NCBI RefSeq assembly: GCF_020164455.1
Contig: NZ_JAIQWW010000001.1
Span: 186,001 to 250,000, forward strand
Direction: 5' to 3'
Source of the DNA: Phyllobacterium chamaecytisi
GTDB taxonomy: Bacteria; Pseudomonadota; Alphaproteobacteria; Rhizobiales; Rhizobiaceae
DNA length: 64,000 nucleotides
Below are positions 8,606 through 17,304 of the stretch, one piece after another; position 1 is the stretch's first letter; every line of letters starts with the position of its first letter. The position numbers and the translations under genes were made by a program. The notes beneath the pieces were generated by a model, which was not told the DNA's origin, did not search any database, and saw nothing but the letters and a program-made list of their open reading frames with translations.

Positions 8606-8824
8606 ATGAGCACTGAAAAAGCATGGTATCTGTCGAAAACCGTATGGGCGTCGATCGTGACGATCCTGCTTTCCTGTTCAAGCTTCTTTCACATCTCCAC
8701 CGATGGCATCGACCAGGGAGCGATCACCGATACTATTGTGCAGTTTCTGACCGCCTTGAGCGGTATTGTTGCACTTTTTGGTCGCGTCAGCGCCACTACG
8801 CTCATAACACGTAAAGAAATATAG
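8606..8824 (+). CDS. Small holin-like membrane protein at the end of the GTA cluster
   Basis: A 72-residue protein with one clear hydrophobic segment ('TVWASIVTILLSCSSFF') and a second weaker one ('IVQFLTALSGIVALFGRVSA'), ending in basic 'TTLITRKEI'. Shine-Dalgarno AGGAATTTAGG precedes the ATG at 8606; a longer in-frame start at 8567 overlaps the megatron gene and is less likely. The 'K-T-V-W ... LSGI-ALFGR-SATT' pattern recalls small holin-like ORFs I associate with rhizobial phages and GTA clusters. A role in membrane permeabilisation is inferred from topology and place only. Confidence 0.6.
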   Translation: MSTEKAWYLSKTVWASIVTILLSCSSFFHISTDGIDQGAITDTIVQFLTALSGIVALFGRVSATTLITRKEI

Positions 8825-8914
8825 TGTTAAAAGGCGTGAACTTGTGGCAATCCTGACAGTCACATTACCAAACGTTCATGCATCGTTCAGACAGCAACCG
8901 ATAATAATGACGCC

Positions 8915-9169
8915 ATGATGAAACACCTCTTTATCTCCCTGCCCCTTGCGGGCCTGATCTCGGTCGCTGGCGTCCTCAACGCCGGCACTGCCTTTGCTGC
9001 AGATTGCTCCTCTGTGGGGCAACGGGTGGCCGATTCGCAAGGCGGGACACTTGCGCGGGCCACCTCGGTTGTGCAGAACGGCAAGGAAGTCTGCGTCGTG
9101 GTGGTTCTGATCCCCGGCAAGGATGGCGAACGTCCGCGCCGTGTGGAAGTCGCCGTACCAGCAAACTGA
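8915..9169 (+). CDS. feuN: FeuN-like small periplasmic regulator of FeuQ
   Basis: An 84-residue secreted protein: signal peptide ending 'NAGTAFA-AD', then a mature domain of ~55 residues with two Cys ('DCSSVGQRVADSQGG', 'GKEVCVVVVLIPGKDGERPR') that could form a disulfide. It sits 34 nt before a response regulator and kinase pair. In Sinorhizobium meliloti an ~83-residue periplasmic protein, FeuN, is encoded just before feuPQ and restrains FeuQ signalling; size, location signal and gene order match. The beta-strand pattern resembles half a PepSY domain. Two adjacent ATGs (8915, 8918) are possible starts. Confidence 0.75.
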   Translation: MMKHLFISLPLAGLISVAGVLNAGTAFAADCSSVGQRVADSQGGTLARATSVVQNGKEVCVVVVLIPGKDGERPRRVEVAVPAN

Positions 9170-9203
9170 TCCGCCTGATCCACGCCGGCAAGGGAAATCC
9201 TGC

Positions 9204-9872
9204 ATGAGAATACTCGTCGTCGAAGATGATCGTGATCTTAATCGCCAGCTCGTCGAAGCTTTGACCGATGCCGGTTATGTGGTCGACAAGGCTTCCGACG
9301 GCGAGGAGGGCCACTTTCTTGGCGATACCGAACCCTATGACGCCGTGGTCCTCGATATAGGCCTGCCGCAAATGGATGGACTGACCATCCTTGAGAAATG
9401 GCGTAGGGATGGGCGCGTTATGCCCGTGCTGCTGCTCACCGCGCGTGACCGCTGGAGCGACAAGGTCGCCGGTATCGATGCGGGTGCCGATGACTATGTC
9501 GCCAAGCCATTTCATATCGAGGAAGTTCTGGCGCGTTTGCGGGCCCTTATCCGGCGCGCTGCGGGTCATGCTTCGTCGGAAATCACCTGCGGGCCACTGC
9601 GGCTCGACACCAAGACCTCGAAGGCGACAGTCAACGGTACTACACTGAAGCTCACTTCGCATGAGTTCCGGTTATTGTCCTATCTCATGCATCACATGGA
9701 TGAGGTGGTGTCCCGCACCGAGCTGGTCGAGCACTTGTACGATCAGGATTTCGATCGGGATTCCAACACGATTGAAGTGTTTGTTGGCCGTTTACGCAAG
9801 AAAATGGGTATGGATCTCATCGAGACGATCCGCGGGATGGGATACAGGATCAAATCGCAGGACAAGTCGTAG
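9204..9872 (+). CDS. feuP: OmpR-family response regulator FeuP
   Basis: A 222-residue OmpR/PhoB-type regulator starting MRILVVEDDRDLNRQL. The receiver domain shows the acidic pair DD (~8-9), phospho-acceptor Asp in 'YDAVVLDIGLPQMDG', Thr in 'LLLTARD' and Lys in 'DDYVAKPF'. The C-terminal winged helix ends 'DSNTIEVFVGRLRKKMG' - 'IRGMGYRI'. In S. meliloti FeuP controls genes for cyclic glucan export (ndvA) and symbiosis. The upstream in-frame codons overlap feuN and lack a ribosome site, so the ATG at 9204 is chosen. Confidence 0.88.
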   Translation: MRILVVEDDRDLNRQLVEALTDAGYVVDKASDGEEGHFLGDTEPYDAVVLDIGLPQMDGLTILEKWRRDGRVMPVLLLTARDRWSDKVAGIDAGADDYVAKPFHIEEVLARLRALIRRAAGHASSEITCGPLRLDTKTSKATVNGTTLKLTSHEFRLLSYLMHHMDEVVSRTELVEHLYDQDFDRDSNTIEVFVGRLRKKMGMDLIETIRGMGYRIKSQDKS

Positions 9873-9938
9873 GACAGCGAGTCGTAGAACATTGGGCGAT
9901 TCCACCCTCCTGAACGCCATCAAAAGGCAGGACAACGT

Positions 9939-11324
9939 GTGACAATCCCGCTGACCAGCTATCTTCCCAGCCTGCGTTCCCTGTCGCTGCGTGTCATCAT
10001 GCTCTCGACGCTGTGGACCATCATTTCCTTCGTCGCCATTGCCACCATCATTTCGACGATCTACGGCGAATCACGCCTCCAGAGCTTCAAGCAGCTGCTT
10101 TCCGCCCATCTCTTCAGCGTAATCGCTTCGGTCAGCGTCAATGACGGCACACTTGCCGGTCGTCCGGACCCGGGGGAGGTTCGCTATTCAAGCCCGCTTT
10201 CCGGCTGGTATTGGTCAGTCGAACCTGTCGCCGACAATCTGAAGGGTTCGCTCAAATCCGTCTCGCTTGGCGACCGGGAGATAGACTCGCCCTCGACACT
10301 CAATGTTCCCTTCGATACGTCTTTTCAACGCTCTTATATAGAACCAGGTCCCAACGGCCAGCAGCTTTCCGTCGTCGAAACCGAAGTTGTTCTTGACGCA
10401 GAAAACCGCGTTGCCCGGTTCAGGGTCATGGGAAATCTGAGCGAGGTCGAAGGCGAAATCGCCCATTTCCGTAACACCCTCTATTTCTATCTCGGTATAT
10501 TTGCTCTTGGTGGCACGCTGATCAACGCGGCCGTGATCCTGTTCGGTCTGCGTCCGCTCGACCGTGTCCGCCGCTCCCTCGGCGATATCCGCGAAGGCAA
10601 GGTCTCGCGGCTGGATGAACGCTTGCCCGACGAAATCGCGCCGCTCGCACGCGAAATGAACGCGCTGATCGATAATAATCGCCGCATCATGGAGCGATCG
10701 CGCACTCAGGTCGGCAATCTGGCGCATTCGCTCAAAACGCCGCTCTCCGTCCTGGTAAATGAAAGCCGGACGATCGGCGGGAGCGAAGGGCGAATTGTCG
10801 CCGAGCAGAGCGAGGCGATGCAGGTCCAGGTACAGCACTATCTCCAGCGCGCGCGCATAGCCGCACAGCGCGACAGCGTGGTATTTCGTGCGCCGGTCAC
10901 CCCGATCCTCACCCGCCTGGTGCGGGTCGCCACGAAACTCAATCCCTCAATGGATGTTCAGTTTAACAACTACATGGATGATGCGATTTTTGCCGGTGAG
11001 CAGGAGGACCTCGAAGAAGTCGTCGGCAACCTTCTGGAAAATGCAGGAAAATGGGGCCGCAGTGTTATCAGGCTTACGCTCGCGAAGGTGGATAGCGGGC
11101 TTGAGATCAGCGTCGAGGACGATGGGGCCGGTCTTGCGCCAAGGCAGATCAAGGACGCGCTGACACGCGGCAAGCGACTGGATGAAAGCAAGCCGGGGAC
11201 AGGCCTCGGTCTCTCGATCGTCAACGACACGGTCCGGGAATATGGCGGTACGCTGCGGCTGGAGCGGAGCCACGAGCTCGGTGGTCTGGCTGCGCGGCTT
11301 ACACTTCCGGTTGCGGCTACCTGA
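9939..11324 (+). CDS. feuQ: Sensor histidine kinase FeuQ
   Basis: A 461-residue membrane kinase starting at GTG. The first transmembrane helix is ~20-45 ('VIMLSTLWTIISFVAIATII'), the periplasmic sensor runs to ~175, the second helix is 'FYLGIFALGGTLINAAVILFG', then HAMP. The H-box is 'VGNLAHSLKTPLSVLVNESR', with His followed by Ser rather than the commoner Asp/Glu, a feature of PhoQ-like kinases. N box 'VVGNLLENAGKWG' and G boxes 'VEDDGAGL', 'GTGLGLSIV' are intact. The periplasmic domain is the expected target of FeuN. Confidence 0.87.
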   Translation: MTIPLTSYLPSLRSLSLRVIMLSTLWTIISFVAIATIISTIYGESRLQSFKQLLSAHLFSVIASVSVNDGTLAGRPDPGEVRYSSPLSGWYWSVEPVADNLKGSLKSVSLGDREIDSPSTLNVPFDTSFQRSYIEPGPNGQQLSVVETEVVLDAENRVARFRVMGNLSEVEGEIAHFRNTLYFYLGIFALGGTLINAAVILFGLRPLDRVRRSLGDIREGKVSRLDERLPDEIAPLAREMNALIDNNRRIMERSRTQVGNLAHSLKTPLSVLVNESRTIGGSEGRIVAEQSEAMQVQVQHYLQRARIAAQRDSVVFRAPVTPILTRLVRVATKLNPSMDVQFNNYMDDAIFAGEQEDLEEVVGNLLENAGKWGRSVIRLTLAKVDSGLEISVEDDGAGLAPRQIKDALTRGKRLDESKPGTGLGLSIVNDTVREYGGTLRLERSHELGGLAARLTLPVAAT

Positions 11325-11394
11325 ATCGAGCTTGCAAGCGAGCGACTAATCAGGCCATAAAAGGCCACTACAAAGGACACCCTAAAACGGACCG

Positions 11395-11835
11395 ATGATG
11401 AAATTCCATATAGTCATTTCCCTGCTTGCCGCCGCTGTTTTGGCGGGATGTTCCACGACGTCGGCGCCCAAGAGCAATGGCGGAAGCACGTTGAGCAAAC
11501 TGACGGGTGGCTCCAAACAACCCGCCACAACTGGGGTTCTCGCAGCACTCGGCAATGGTTTGATCGGAAACAATCCATCTCTGGACGCATCGGATCGCAA
11601 GCGGGCCCTGCAAGCCGAATACCAGGCGCTTGAATATTCTCCTGCCGGCAAGACGGTCGAATGGAAAAACAGCAGCGGCAGCCACTCAGGTGAGGTCGTC
11701 GCGGCGCAGCCTTATCAGGTCGGCTCGCAAAATTGCCGGCAATACACGCATACCGTGCGGATCGACGGTACCCCGCAATCAGCGCGCGGTACTGCCTGCC
11801 GGAACGAGGACGGCAGCTGGACACCGCTGACGTAA
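11395..11835 (+). CDS. Surface-antigen-like lipoprotein (RT0821/Lpp0805 type)
   Basis: A 146-residue lipoprotein with signal 'VISLLAAAVLAGC' and lipobox L-A-G-C (Cys ~19). After a Ser/Thr/Lys-rich linker, the conserved domain reads 'ALEYSPAGKTVEWKNSSGSH', 'QNCRQYTHTVRIDG', 'ARGTACRNEDGSWTPL'. This is the pattern of RT0821/Lpp0805-type surface proteins of alphaproteobacteria, with two Cys likely disulfide-bonded in the periplasm. Function is unknown; an outer-membrane location is inferred from the lipobox with no Asp at +2. A strong terminator follows. Confidence 0.75.
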   Translation: MMKFHIVISLLAAAVLAGCSTTSAPKSNGGSTLSKLTGGSKQPATTGVLAALGNGLIGNNPSLDASDRKRALQAEYQALEYSPAGKTVEWKNSSGSHSGEVVAAQPYQVGSQNCRQYTHTVRIDGTPQSARGTACRNEDGSWTPLT

Positions 11836-11872
11836 AGTCTGGCAAGCCAATCTCATTTTAATCGGACGAAGT

Positions 11873-11905
11873 CAGCCGCGAGCAACCCTCGCGGCTGATT
11901 GCATT
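11873..11905 (+). terminator. Intrinsic terminator after the surface lipoprotein gene
   Basis: A perfect 10-bp stem (CAGCCGCGAG / CTCGCGGCTG) with a 5-nt loop CAACC, followed by a T-rich stretch ATTGCATTTATT. It lies 38 nt after the lipoprotein stop and marks the boundary between core genes and the accessory toxin island. Confidence 0.8.
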
Positions 11906-11946
11906 TATTCGATCTTTTTTCTCCATCATTTCAGGATTTCATTTTC

Positions 11947-13062
11947 ATGGCTGCTTCAGCATTGAACGGGTATTCCTATCAACTCCGTCTATTATCGAAC
12001 ATCAAGGCGAATGAGGTTTTGCTTGCTGCCTTGAAGCTGGCAAATCCAAGCGGGGACAACCGGCAATGGATAGCAAATCTAGAGGCAGAAAATCGTGAGC
12101 TGAAATCCTGGTCGACGCTTTATGAGCCGTTCCAGCTCTGGTTTGCATTGAAATATCGCCCGGACCAACCACGCGTGCCCGCCGGCAACCCCGATGGCGG
12201 ACAGTGGACGGACGACGGTGGAGGAAGTGGTGGAACTGGGGGAACCGCAGCGGGCGGTTCCCGGTTCGTCTCCGGTCGTGGGCGGTTTGGTGGCGCGATT
12301 GCGAAAAAGCCGGAGACCGGCCTGACAACGCCCGATGGGACGTCGGTTCAACTTGCGCAAACGGGTGGTGGTGGCCGGCGGAGTGGATCGTCATCCGGCC
12401 GGATGATTGGCGGACGGCGCATTCAAACGACGCCGCAGGAAGAGACGCGTATCCAACTCTCGGCGATGAATGCTGAGGCGGCGGTGCGCCGGGTACAAGA
12501 ACGCGATCCAAACTGGAAGCCACGACCTGGCCTCTATGACAGCGCCGAAGGTGAAATCCGTAACAATGAGCGGATAACCCGCGAAGCGGAATACCGGATG
12601 ATGGAGCTTGGGCGCGGTGCACAACCGGTTTACGAATGGACGCCCTATGGCTTTCGCACTGTGCAGAACTATACGGGATTCCGCCAAAGTATAAGAGACG
12701 GCCTTCGCGATGCGGGCTATAACGATGTCAATGTTTTCATCCGTGGTAGCGCTGTGACAGGGCGAAATTTCAAACAGAATTCGCCCTTCGACGGCGCCGA
12801 TCGCAGTGACTACGACCTCGCATTGGTAAGTCCGTCCATGTGGCGGAGATTGAACGATTTTGGGACGCCAATGCGGACGGAACGGACACGGACTGCGCCA
12901 CTGAAAAAGGAGGTTCTCGACGTATTGGGGATTGGGAACCTGAAGCGTTCCCTCCACGCCCAAACAGGACGTAATGTCAGTTTCATGATTTACCGCTCGG
13001 AACAGGATGTGGCGTTGCGACCAGGTGAATATATAAGACTTGAATTGAGGATCGAACCGTAG
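11947..13062 (+). CDS. Putative polymorphic toxin with C-terminal nucleotidyltransferase-like domain
   Basis: A 371-residue modular protein. Residues 1-72 are helical and unknown. Residues 73-88 hold 'DQPRVPAGNPDGGQWT', a linker I have seen repeatedly in rhizobial proteins with variable C-terminal tips. Residues 90-165 are Gly/Ser/Arg-rich and disordered. The tip (~175-371) contains 'VFIRGSAVTG' (Gly-Ser at 267-268) and 'RSDYDLALVS' (Asp 288 and 290), the GS...DxD signature of Pol-beta-type nucleotidyltransferases, with a long insert between the two parts. There is no signal peptide. ATG 11947 is preferred; an upstream in-frame start at 11899 has no ribosome site. An acidic gene follows after 9 nt and a broken second tip after that, the usual layout of polymorphic toxin loci. 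Toxicity, target and delivery are inference. Confidence 0.6.
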   Translation: MAASALNGYSYQLRLLSNIKANEVLLAALKLANPSGDNRQWIANLEAENRELKSWSTLYEPFQLWFALKYRPDQPRVPAGNPDGGQWTDDGGGSGGTGGTAAGGSRFVSGRGRFGGAIAKKPETGLTTPDGTSVQLAQTGGGGRRSGSSSGRMIGGRRIQTTPQEETRIQLSAMNAEAAVRRVQERDPNWKPRPGLYDSAEGEIRNNERITREAEYRMMELGRGAQPVYEWTPYGFRTVQNYTGFRQSIRDGLRDAGYNDVNVFIRGSAVTGRNFKQNSPFDGADRSDYDLALVSPSMWRRLNDFGTPMRTERTRTAPLKKEVLDVLGIGNLKRSLHAQTGRNVSFMIYRSEQDVALRPGEYIRLELRIEP

Positions 13063-13071
13063 GGAAAAGCA

Positions 13072-13404
13072 ATGATAACGGACGTGCTCTTTGGTATTAA
13101 AAACGAAGACATGGAGGAGATAAAGGAAATACTCGAAGATATACTTGACAGAGAACTTCAAGCGAGAGAGGGACTTCATATGGGGGAGTACTACAGTCTA
13201 CCTTTTCCTGAGGACTATTTATACCTGAGACACAATGCAAATATCGAAGATGGTGAAATTGAAGAGGAAGAATTCCCCGAGTATCCTCTCATTCTATATG
13301 TAGAAGATGCCGCTAAATATCCCGAGTATTTCGCTGCAATTCAGGCTAGGTCGGACATTTTCGTTAGATTGCGAACAAATCAATGGCAACCACGTGGAGA
13401 ATAG
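13072..13404 (+). CDS. Probable immunity protein for the adjacent toxin
   Basis: A 110-residue soluble, strongly acidic protein (runs such as 'NEDMEEIKEILEDILD' and 'EDGEIEEEEFPEYP'). It starts 9 nt after the toxin stop with an AGGGAAAAG ribosome site. Base composition is clearly more AT-rich than flanking core genes. Small size, acidity, tight coupling and low GC are the usual attributes of cognate immunity proteins. I do not recognise a named family (SMI1/KNR4-like and Imm-type folds are both possible). The residues 'PEYFAAIQARSDIFVRLRTN' close the protein. Confidence 0.5.
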   Translation: MITDVLFGIKNEDMEEIKEILEDILDRELQAREGLHMGEYYSLPFPEDYLYLRHNANIEDGEIEEEEFPEYPLILYVEDAAKYPEYFAAIQARSDIFVRLRTNQWQPRGE

Positions 13405-13429
13405 AAAGCAAACGCGATCTACCATTTCA

Positions 13430-13545
13430 TAGCGTCAGATAATGACCTCGCGCTGGTCGGCCATCCGTGTGGCGGCGACTGAGCGATATGGGATGCAACT
13501 GGGCGATAGGGCGCAAGATCAGTTTCATCGTCCTCTACACTAAGG
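13430..13545 (+). pseudogene. Frameshifted remnant of a second toxin C-terminal tip
   Basis: Codons from 13435 read SDNDLALVG, matching SDYDLALVS of the intact toxin. From 13467, in another frame, VWRRLSDMG matches MWRRLNDFG, and at 13512 RKISFIVLYTK resembles RNVSFMIYRSE. About 28 codons between the last two blocks are missing. The DNA is alignable by eye to 12,805-12,990. It has a frameshift, a deletion and no start, so it is a decayed orphan tip. The rest of the gap to ccmI (to 13,703) holds nothing I recognise. Confidence 0.65.
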
Positions 13546-13703
13546 TATCGCGTCGTGAGTGGGCAACGCTTACAAGATGGAGCACATCTGGGAGCGCACC
13601 CCATTCCCGCTGGAGCTATGAACGCCGCCAACCTTTGCGGCGAATTGCCCTATCAATTTAAATCCATTTGGATTTTACGCGGGGGTGGGGGTATGTCTCA
13701 GCC

Positions 13704-14873
13704 ATGGTTTTCTGGATTTCCGCTGCTGTTCTGACCGTAGTTGCGACGCTGCTTGTGCTTTTGCCATTGACGCGACGCGTTCAAGCGCCCGTGTCGGACA
13801 ATCAATATGATGTCGAGGTCTATCGCGATCAGCTGCGCGAACTCGAAGCCGATGAAAAGCGCGGTCTTATCGACCCCGTCAGCAGCGAACAGGCACGCGC
13901 CGAAATCGGCCGTCGCCTTCTCAAATCGGCCAAGGCTGTGGAGGACGACAAGGCGATTGTCCGGTCAACGAAAAGCGCGACTCGCGAATGGCTTACGCTT
14001 GCAACTGTTCTTGCCATCCCGTTGATTTCGTGGGGTATATACACCAAGCTCGGATCTCCGGATTTGCCGGCCCAGCCGCTGGCTGAACGGCTTGCGAAGC
14101 CGGCGGATCAGAGTACGCCAGCCGAATTGGTTGCCCGCGCCGAGGCGCATCTTGCGCTCAATCCCGATGACGGGCAGGGCTGGGAAGTGCTCGCGCCGAT
14201 CTATATGCGGATGGGGCGGCCCGGAGATGCTGTTGCCGCCTATCAGAACTCCATAAGATTGAATGGAGACAGTGCGGGCCGGCAACTCGGCCTGGGGCAA
14301 GCCTTGGCTGCAGAGACTGGTGGTAAGATCACCGCCCGCGCGGAGGAAGCCTTCCAGCGCGCAATGACGCTTGATCCAAAAGACATGCGGCCGCAATTTT
14401 ATATCATCGATGGCTGGATGCAGCAGGGCCGCCTGCCAGAGGCGCGTGACCTTATCCGCAAGTTGTTGGCGGAAGCGCCTGCGGATGTTCCGTGGCGCGA
14501 TCAGGCACAAGCCGCCTTGACGAGGCTAGATCATGAGATCGCCGGTGATGCGCCGGACGTCAGCGATGTCGAGAAAACCGGACCGGACGCCTCGCAGGTC
14601 GAGGCTGCTGCCGGCATGAACAACCAGGACCGGGCTGCGATGATCGAGGGCATGGTCGCGAACCTTGCCGAAAAATTGAAACAATCGCCTGATGATATTG
14701 AAGGCTGGGAGCGGCTTGTCCGATCCTATGTCGTTCTCAATCGGCCCAATGATGCATTGGAAGCGCTGGGCCGGGCGAGAAAGGTGCTGAGTGCAGACAA
14801 GCTTGCGCGGCTCGATGCGGTGGCCAACGAGCTTGGCCTTGCCGACGAACCGGATAAACCGGAGAACAATTGA
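13704..14873 (+). CDS. ccmI: Cytochrome c maturation protein CcmI (CycH)
   Basis: A 389-residue protein. Two membrane helices flank an N-terminal cytoplasmic loop: '[20 protein letters not shown]' at ~3-25 and '[20 protein letters not shown]' at ~95-115, the loop carrying '[20 protein letters not shown]'. The periplasmic part has tetratricopeptide repeats ('[20 protein letters not shown]', '[20 protein letters not shown]'). CcmI holds apocytochrome c for haem attachment. ATG at 13704 gives the usual N-terminus; a more upstream start adds 12 non-conserved residues. It is the first gene of a tightly overlapped ccmIEFH operon. Confidence 0.92.
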   Translation: MVFWISAAVLTVVATLLVLLPLTRRVQAPVSDNQYDVEVYRDQLRELEADEKRGLIDPVSSEQARAEIGRRLLKSAKAVEDDKAIVRSTKSATREWLTLATVLAIPLISWGIYTKLGSPDLPAQPLAERLAKPADQSTPAELVARAEAHLALNPDDGQGWEVLAPIYMRMGRPGDAVAAYQNSIRLNGDSAGRQLGLGQALAAETGGKITARAEEAFQRAMTLDPKDMRPQFYIIDGWMQQGRLPEARDLIRKLLAEAPADVPWRDQAQAALTRLDHEIAGDAPDVSDVEKTGPDASQVEAAAGMNNQDRAAMIEGMVANLAEKLKQSPDDIEGWERLVRSYVVLNRPNDALEALGRARKVLSADKLARLDAVANELGLADEPDKPENN

Positions 14874-15316
14874 TGACGCGCAAACAGAAGCGGCTTTCGG
14901 TGATCGGGGGAGGGCTGTTCGTCCTGGCGGTCGCAGCGGCACTGGTGCTATTCGCGCTGCAGCAGAAGATCGCATTCTTTCGCATGCCGTCCGACATCCA
15001 GACGTCCGATGTGGAATCGGAGTCGCGCTTCCGCCTTGGCGGGCTCGTCGAAAAGGGCAGCGTCGTACGCGGCGATGGCACGAGGATCAGTTTTTCTGTC
15101 ACCGATCATGTCAAAAGCGTTCCCGTAACCTATGATGGGATCCTGCCAGATCTTTTCCGTGAAGATCAGGGCGTCGTGATCGAAGGCAAGTTTATGCCCG
15201 GCGGCGCGTTTGTGGCCGACAGTGTGCTTGCCAAGCACGATGAGAACTATATGCCGAAGGAAGTTGCCGATAGCCTGAAAGCGAAGGGTGTCTGGCAGGG
15301 AGGGAGCAAGCAGTGA
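14873..15316 (+). CDS. ccmE: Haem chaperone CcmE
   Basis: A 147-residue membrane-anchored haem carrier. A single N-terminal helix ('[15 protein letters not shown]') is followed by an OB-fold with '[14 protein letters not shown]', '[20 protein letters not shown]' and the haem-binding His in '[10 protein letters not shown]' (HxxxY motif). It takes haem from CcmC and hands it to CcmF. The ATG overlaps the ccmI stop (TGATG). Confidence 0.95.
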   Translation: MTRKQKRLSVIGGGLFVLAVAAALVLFALQQKIAFFRMPSDIQTSDVESESRFRLGGLVEKGSVVRGDGTRISFSVTDHVKSVPVTYDGILPDLFREDQGVVIEGKFMPGGAFVADSVLAKHDENYMPKEVADSLKAKGVWQGGSKQ

Positions 15317-17304
15317 CCGTCGAACTCGGACATTTCGCCCTGGTGCTAGCCCTGGCGCTTTCGATTATCCAGGCTGTCCTGCCGGTGCTTGGCGCACGCC
15401 GCAATGACGATCGCATGATGGCTGTTGCGGTGCCGGCATCGTTTACTGTGTTCGCCCTGATTGCGCTGTCTTTTGCGGCACTGACCTCCGCGCACGTTCT
15501 CTCCGACTTTTCCGTGCAGAACGTTTTTGAAAACTCACACTCGCAAAAGCCGCTGCTCTACAAATTCACGGGTGTGTGGGGCAATCACGAAGGCTCGATG
15601 CTGCTTTGGGTTTTGATCCTCAGTTTCTTCACAGCGCTCGTCGCCTTCTTCGGTAACAATCTGCCGCCAACGCTAAAAGCCAACGTCCTCGGCGTGCAAG
15701 CCTGGATCGGCAGCGCTTTCCTGCTGTTCATCGTTGGCACGTCCAATCCGTTTGCGCGGCTCAATCCGGCCCCCATCGAAGGCCAGGATTTAAACCCCAT
15801 CCTCCAGGATATCGGCCTCGCGATACACCCGCCGATGCTCTATCTCGGCTATGTCGGTTTCTCGGTCTGCTTCTCCTTTGCGGTGGCAGCGCTGATCGAC
15901 GGCAGGATAGATGCTGCGTGGGCACGCTGGGTGCGTCCCTGGACACTGACTGCCTGGATATTCCTGACCGGCGGCATCGCCATGGGTTCCTATTGGGCTT
16001 ACTACGAACTCGGCTGGGGTGGATGGTGGTTCTGGGATCCGGTCGAAAACGCGTCATTCATGCCTTGGCTCGCGGGTACGGCGCTGCTGCATTCGGCGCT
16101 CGTCATGGAAAAGCGATCGGCGCTGAAAATCTGGACCGTTCTCCTTGCCATTCTGACTTTTTCCCTGTCGCTGCTTGGTACATTCCTCGTTCGCTCGGGC
16201 GTGCTGACTTCAGTCCATACATTCGCCACCGATCCGGGGCGTGGCCTGTTCATCCTGGCAATCCTTGTGCTGTTCATTGGCGGATCACTGGCGCTCTTCG
16301 CCTGGCGGGCGCAGACGCTGGCGCCCGGCGGGCTGTTTCAGCCGATTTCGCGCGAAGGCGCGCTGGTCTTCAATAACCTGTTTCTGACCACCGCAGCAGC
16401 TACCGTACTGATCGGCACGCTCTATCCTCTGCTGCTGGAATCGCTGACCGGCGAGAAGATCTCGGTTGGCGCACCGTTCTTTAATCTGACATTTGGCCCG
16501 TTGATGATCCCGCTGCTTGCAGCCGTTCCATTCGGACCGCTGCTGGCTTGGAAGCGCGGCGATATCCTCGCCGTAGCGCAGCGATTGATGACGGCTTTTT
16601 TTGTGGCGCTGCTTGTCGTCGCTTTCGTCCTCTACAAGACCTCGGCTTCCGGCGTGCTCGCCGCCTTCGGAATCGGCCTTGCTGTTTGGCTGATGCTCGG
16701 CGCAGTGACCGATCTGTCGCTCAAGGCCGGCATCGGCAAGACCTCCCTTCGTGGGATGGCGCAGCGTATCATGGGCCTGCCGCGCTCGGTATTTGGCACC
16801 ACCTTTGCGCATTTCGGCCTTGGCATCACGCTGCTTGGCATTGTTGCCACGACGACCTTTGCAACTGAAAGCGTATTGGTGATGAAGCCGGGCGACGGCA
16901 TCAGAGCTGGTGGATATACACTGCGGTTCGATCGCGTGGATGCTGTCAAAGGTTCGAACTACACCGAGGACCAGGGCAAGTTCACAATCCTGAACGACGA
17001 GGGGCAGCCGGTGACCGATCTTGTCTCGGCCAAGCGTTTCTTCCCCGTTCGCAAGATGCAGACGACCGAGGCGGGCATCAAGACATTCATGTTCAGCCAA
17101 CTCTATGTTTCGCTCGGCGATGCGGCCAAGGATGGCGGTATCGTGGTCCGGATCTGGTGGAAGCCGCTGGTGACGCTGATCTGGCTTGGCGGCGTGGTAA
17201 TGATGATTGGTGGCGGCATGTCATTGCTCGACCGGCGTCTGCGCATCGGCGCACCCGCCAAGTCTAAATTGGGCAAGCCGCGACCGGCGCGAGCCATCTC
17301 ATGA
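15313..17304 (+). CDS. ccmF: Haem lyase subunit CcmF
   Basis: A 663-residue polytopic protein of the haem handling family. The WWD tryptophan-rich motif is present as '[19 protein letters not shown]', and about 14-15 hydrophobic helices are visible. A periplasmic domain near the C-terminus ends with a last helix '[20 protein letters not shown]'. With CcmI and CcmH it ligates haem to the CxxCH of apocytochromes. GTG start overlaps ccmE (GTGA); ATGA overlap with ccmH. Confidence 0.96.
   Translation: MTVELGHFALVLALALSIIQAVLPVLGARRNDDRMMAVAVPASFTVFALIALSFAALTSAHVLSDFSVQNVFENSHSQKPLLYKFTGVWGNHEGSMLLWVLILSFFTALVAFFGNNLPPTLKANVLGVQAWIGSAFLLFIVGTSNPFARLNPAPIEGQDLNPILQDIGLAIHPPMLYLGYVGFSVCFSFAVAALIDGRIDAAWARWVRPWTLTAWIFLTGGIAMGSYWAYYELGWGGWWFWDPVENASFMPWLAGTALLHSALVMEKRSALKIWTVLLAILTFSLSLLGTFLVRSGVLTSVHTFATDPGRGLFILAILVLFIGGSLALFAWRAQTLAPGGLFQPISREGALVFNNLFLTTAAATVLIGTLYPLLLESLTGEKISVGAPFFNLTFGPLMIPLLAAVPFGPLLAWKRGDILAVAQRLMTAFFVALLVVAFVLYKTSASGVLAAFGIGLAVWLMLGAVTDLSLKAGIGKTSLRGMAQRIMGLPRSVFGTTFAHFGLGITLLGIVATTTFATESVLVMKPGDGIRAGGYTLRFDRVDAVKGSNYTEDQGKFTILNDEGQPVTDLVSAKRFFPVRKMQTTEAGIKTFMFSQLYVSLGDAAKDGGIVVRIWWKPLVTLIWLGGVVMMIGGGMSLLDRRLRIGAPAKSKLGKPRPARAIS

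Noticed and set aside
11947-13404. Reading the toxin region as part of the GTA or a MntA/HepT antitoxin pair
   Set aside because: It is separated from the GTA by feuNPQ and a terminator, the protein is far longer than MntA, and the partner lacks the HepT RX4-6H pattern.
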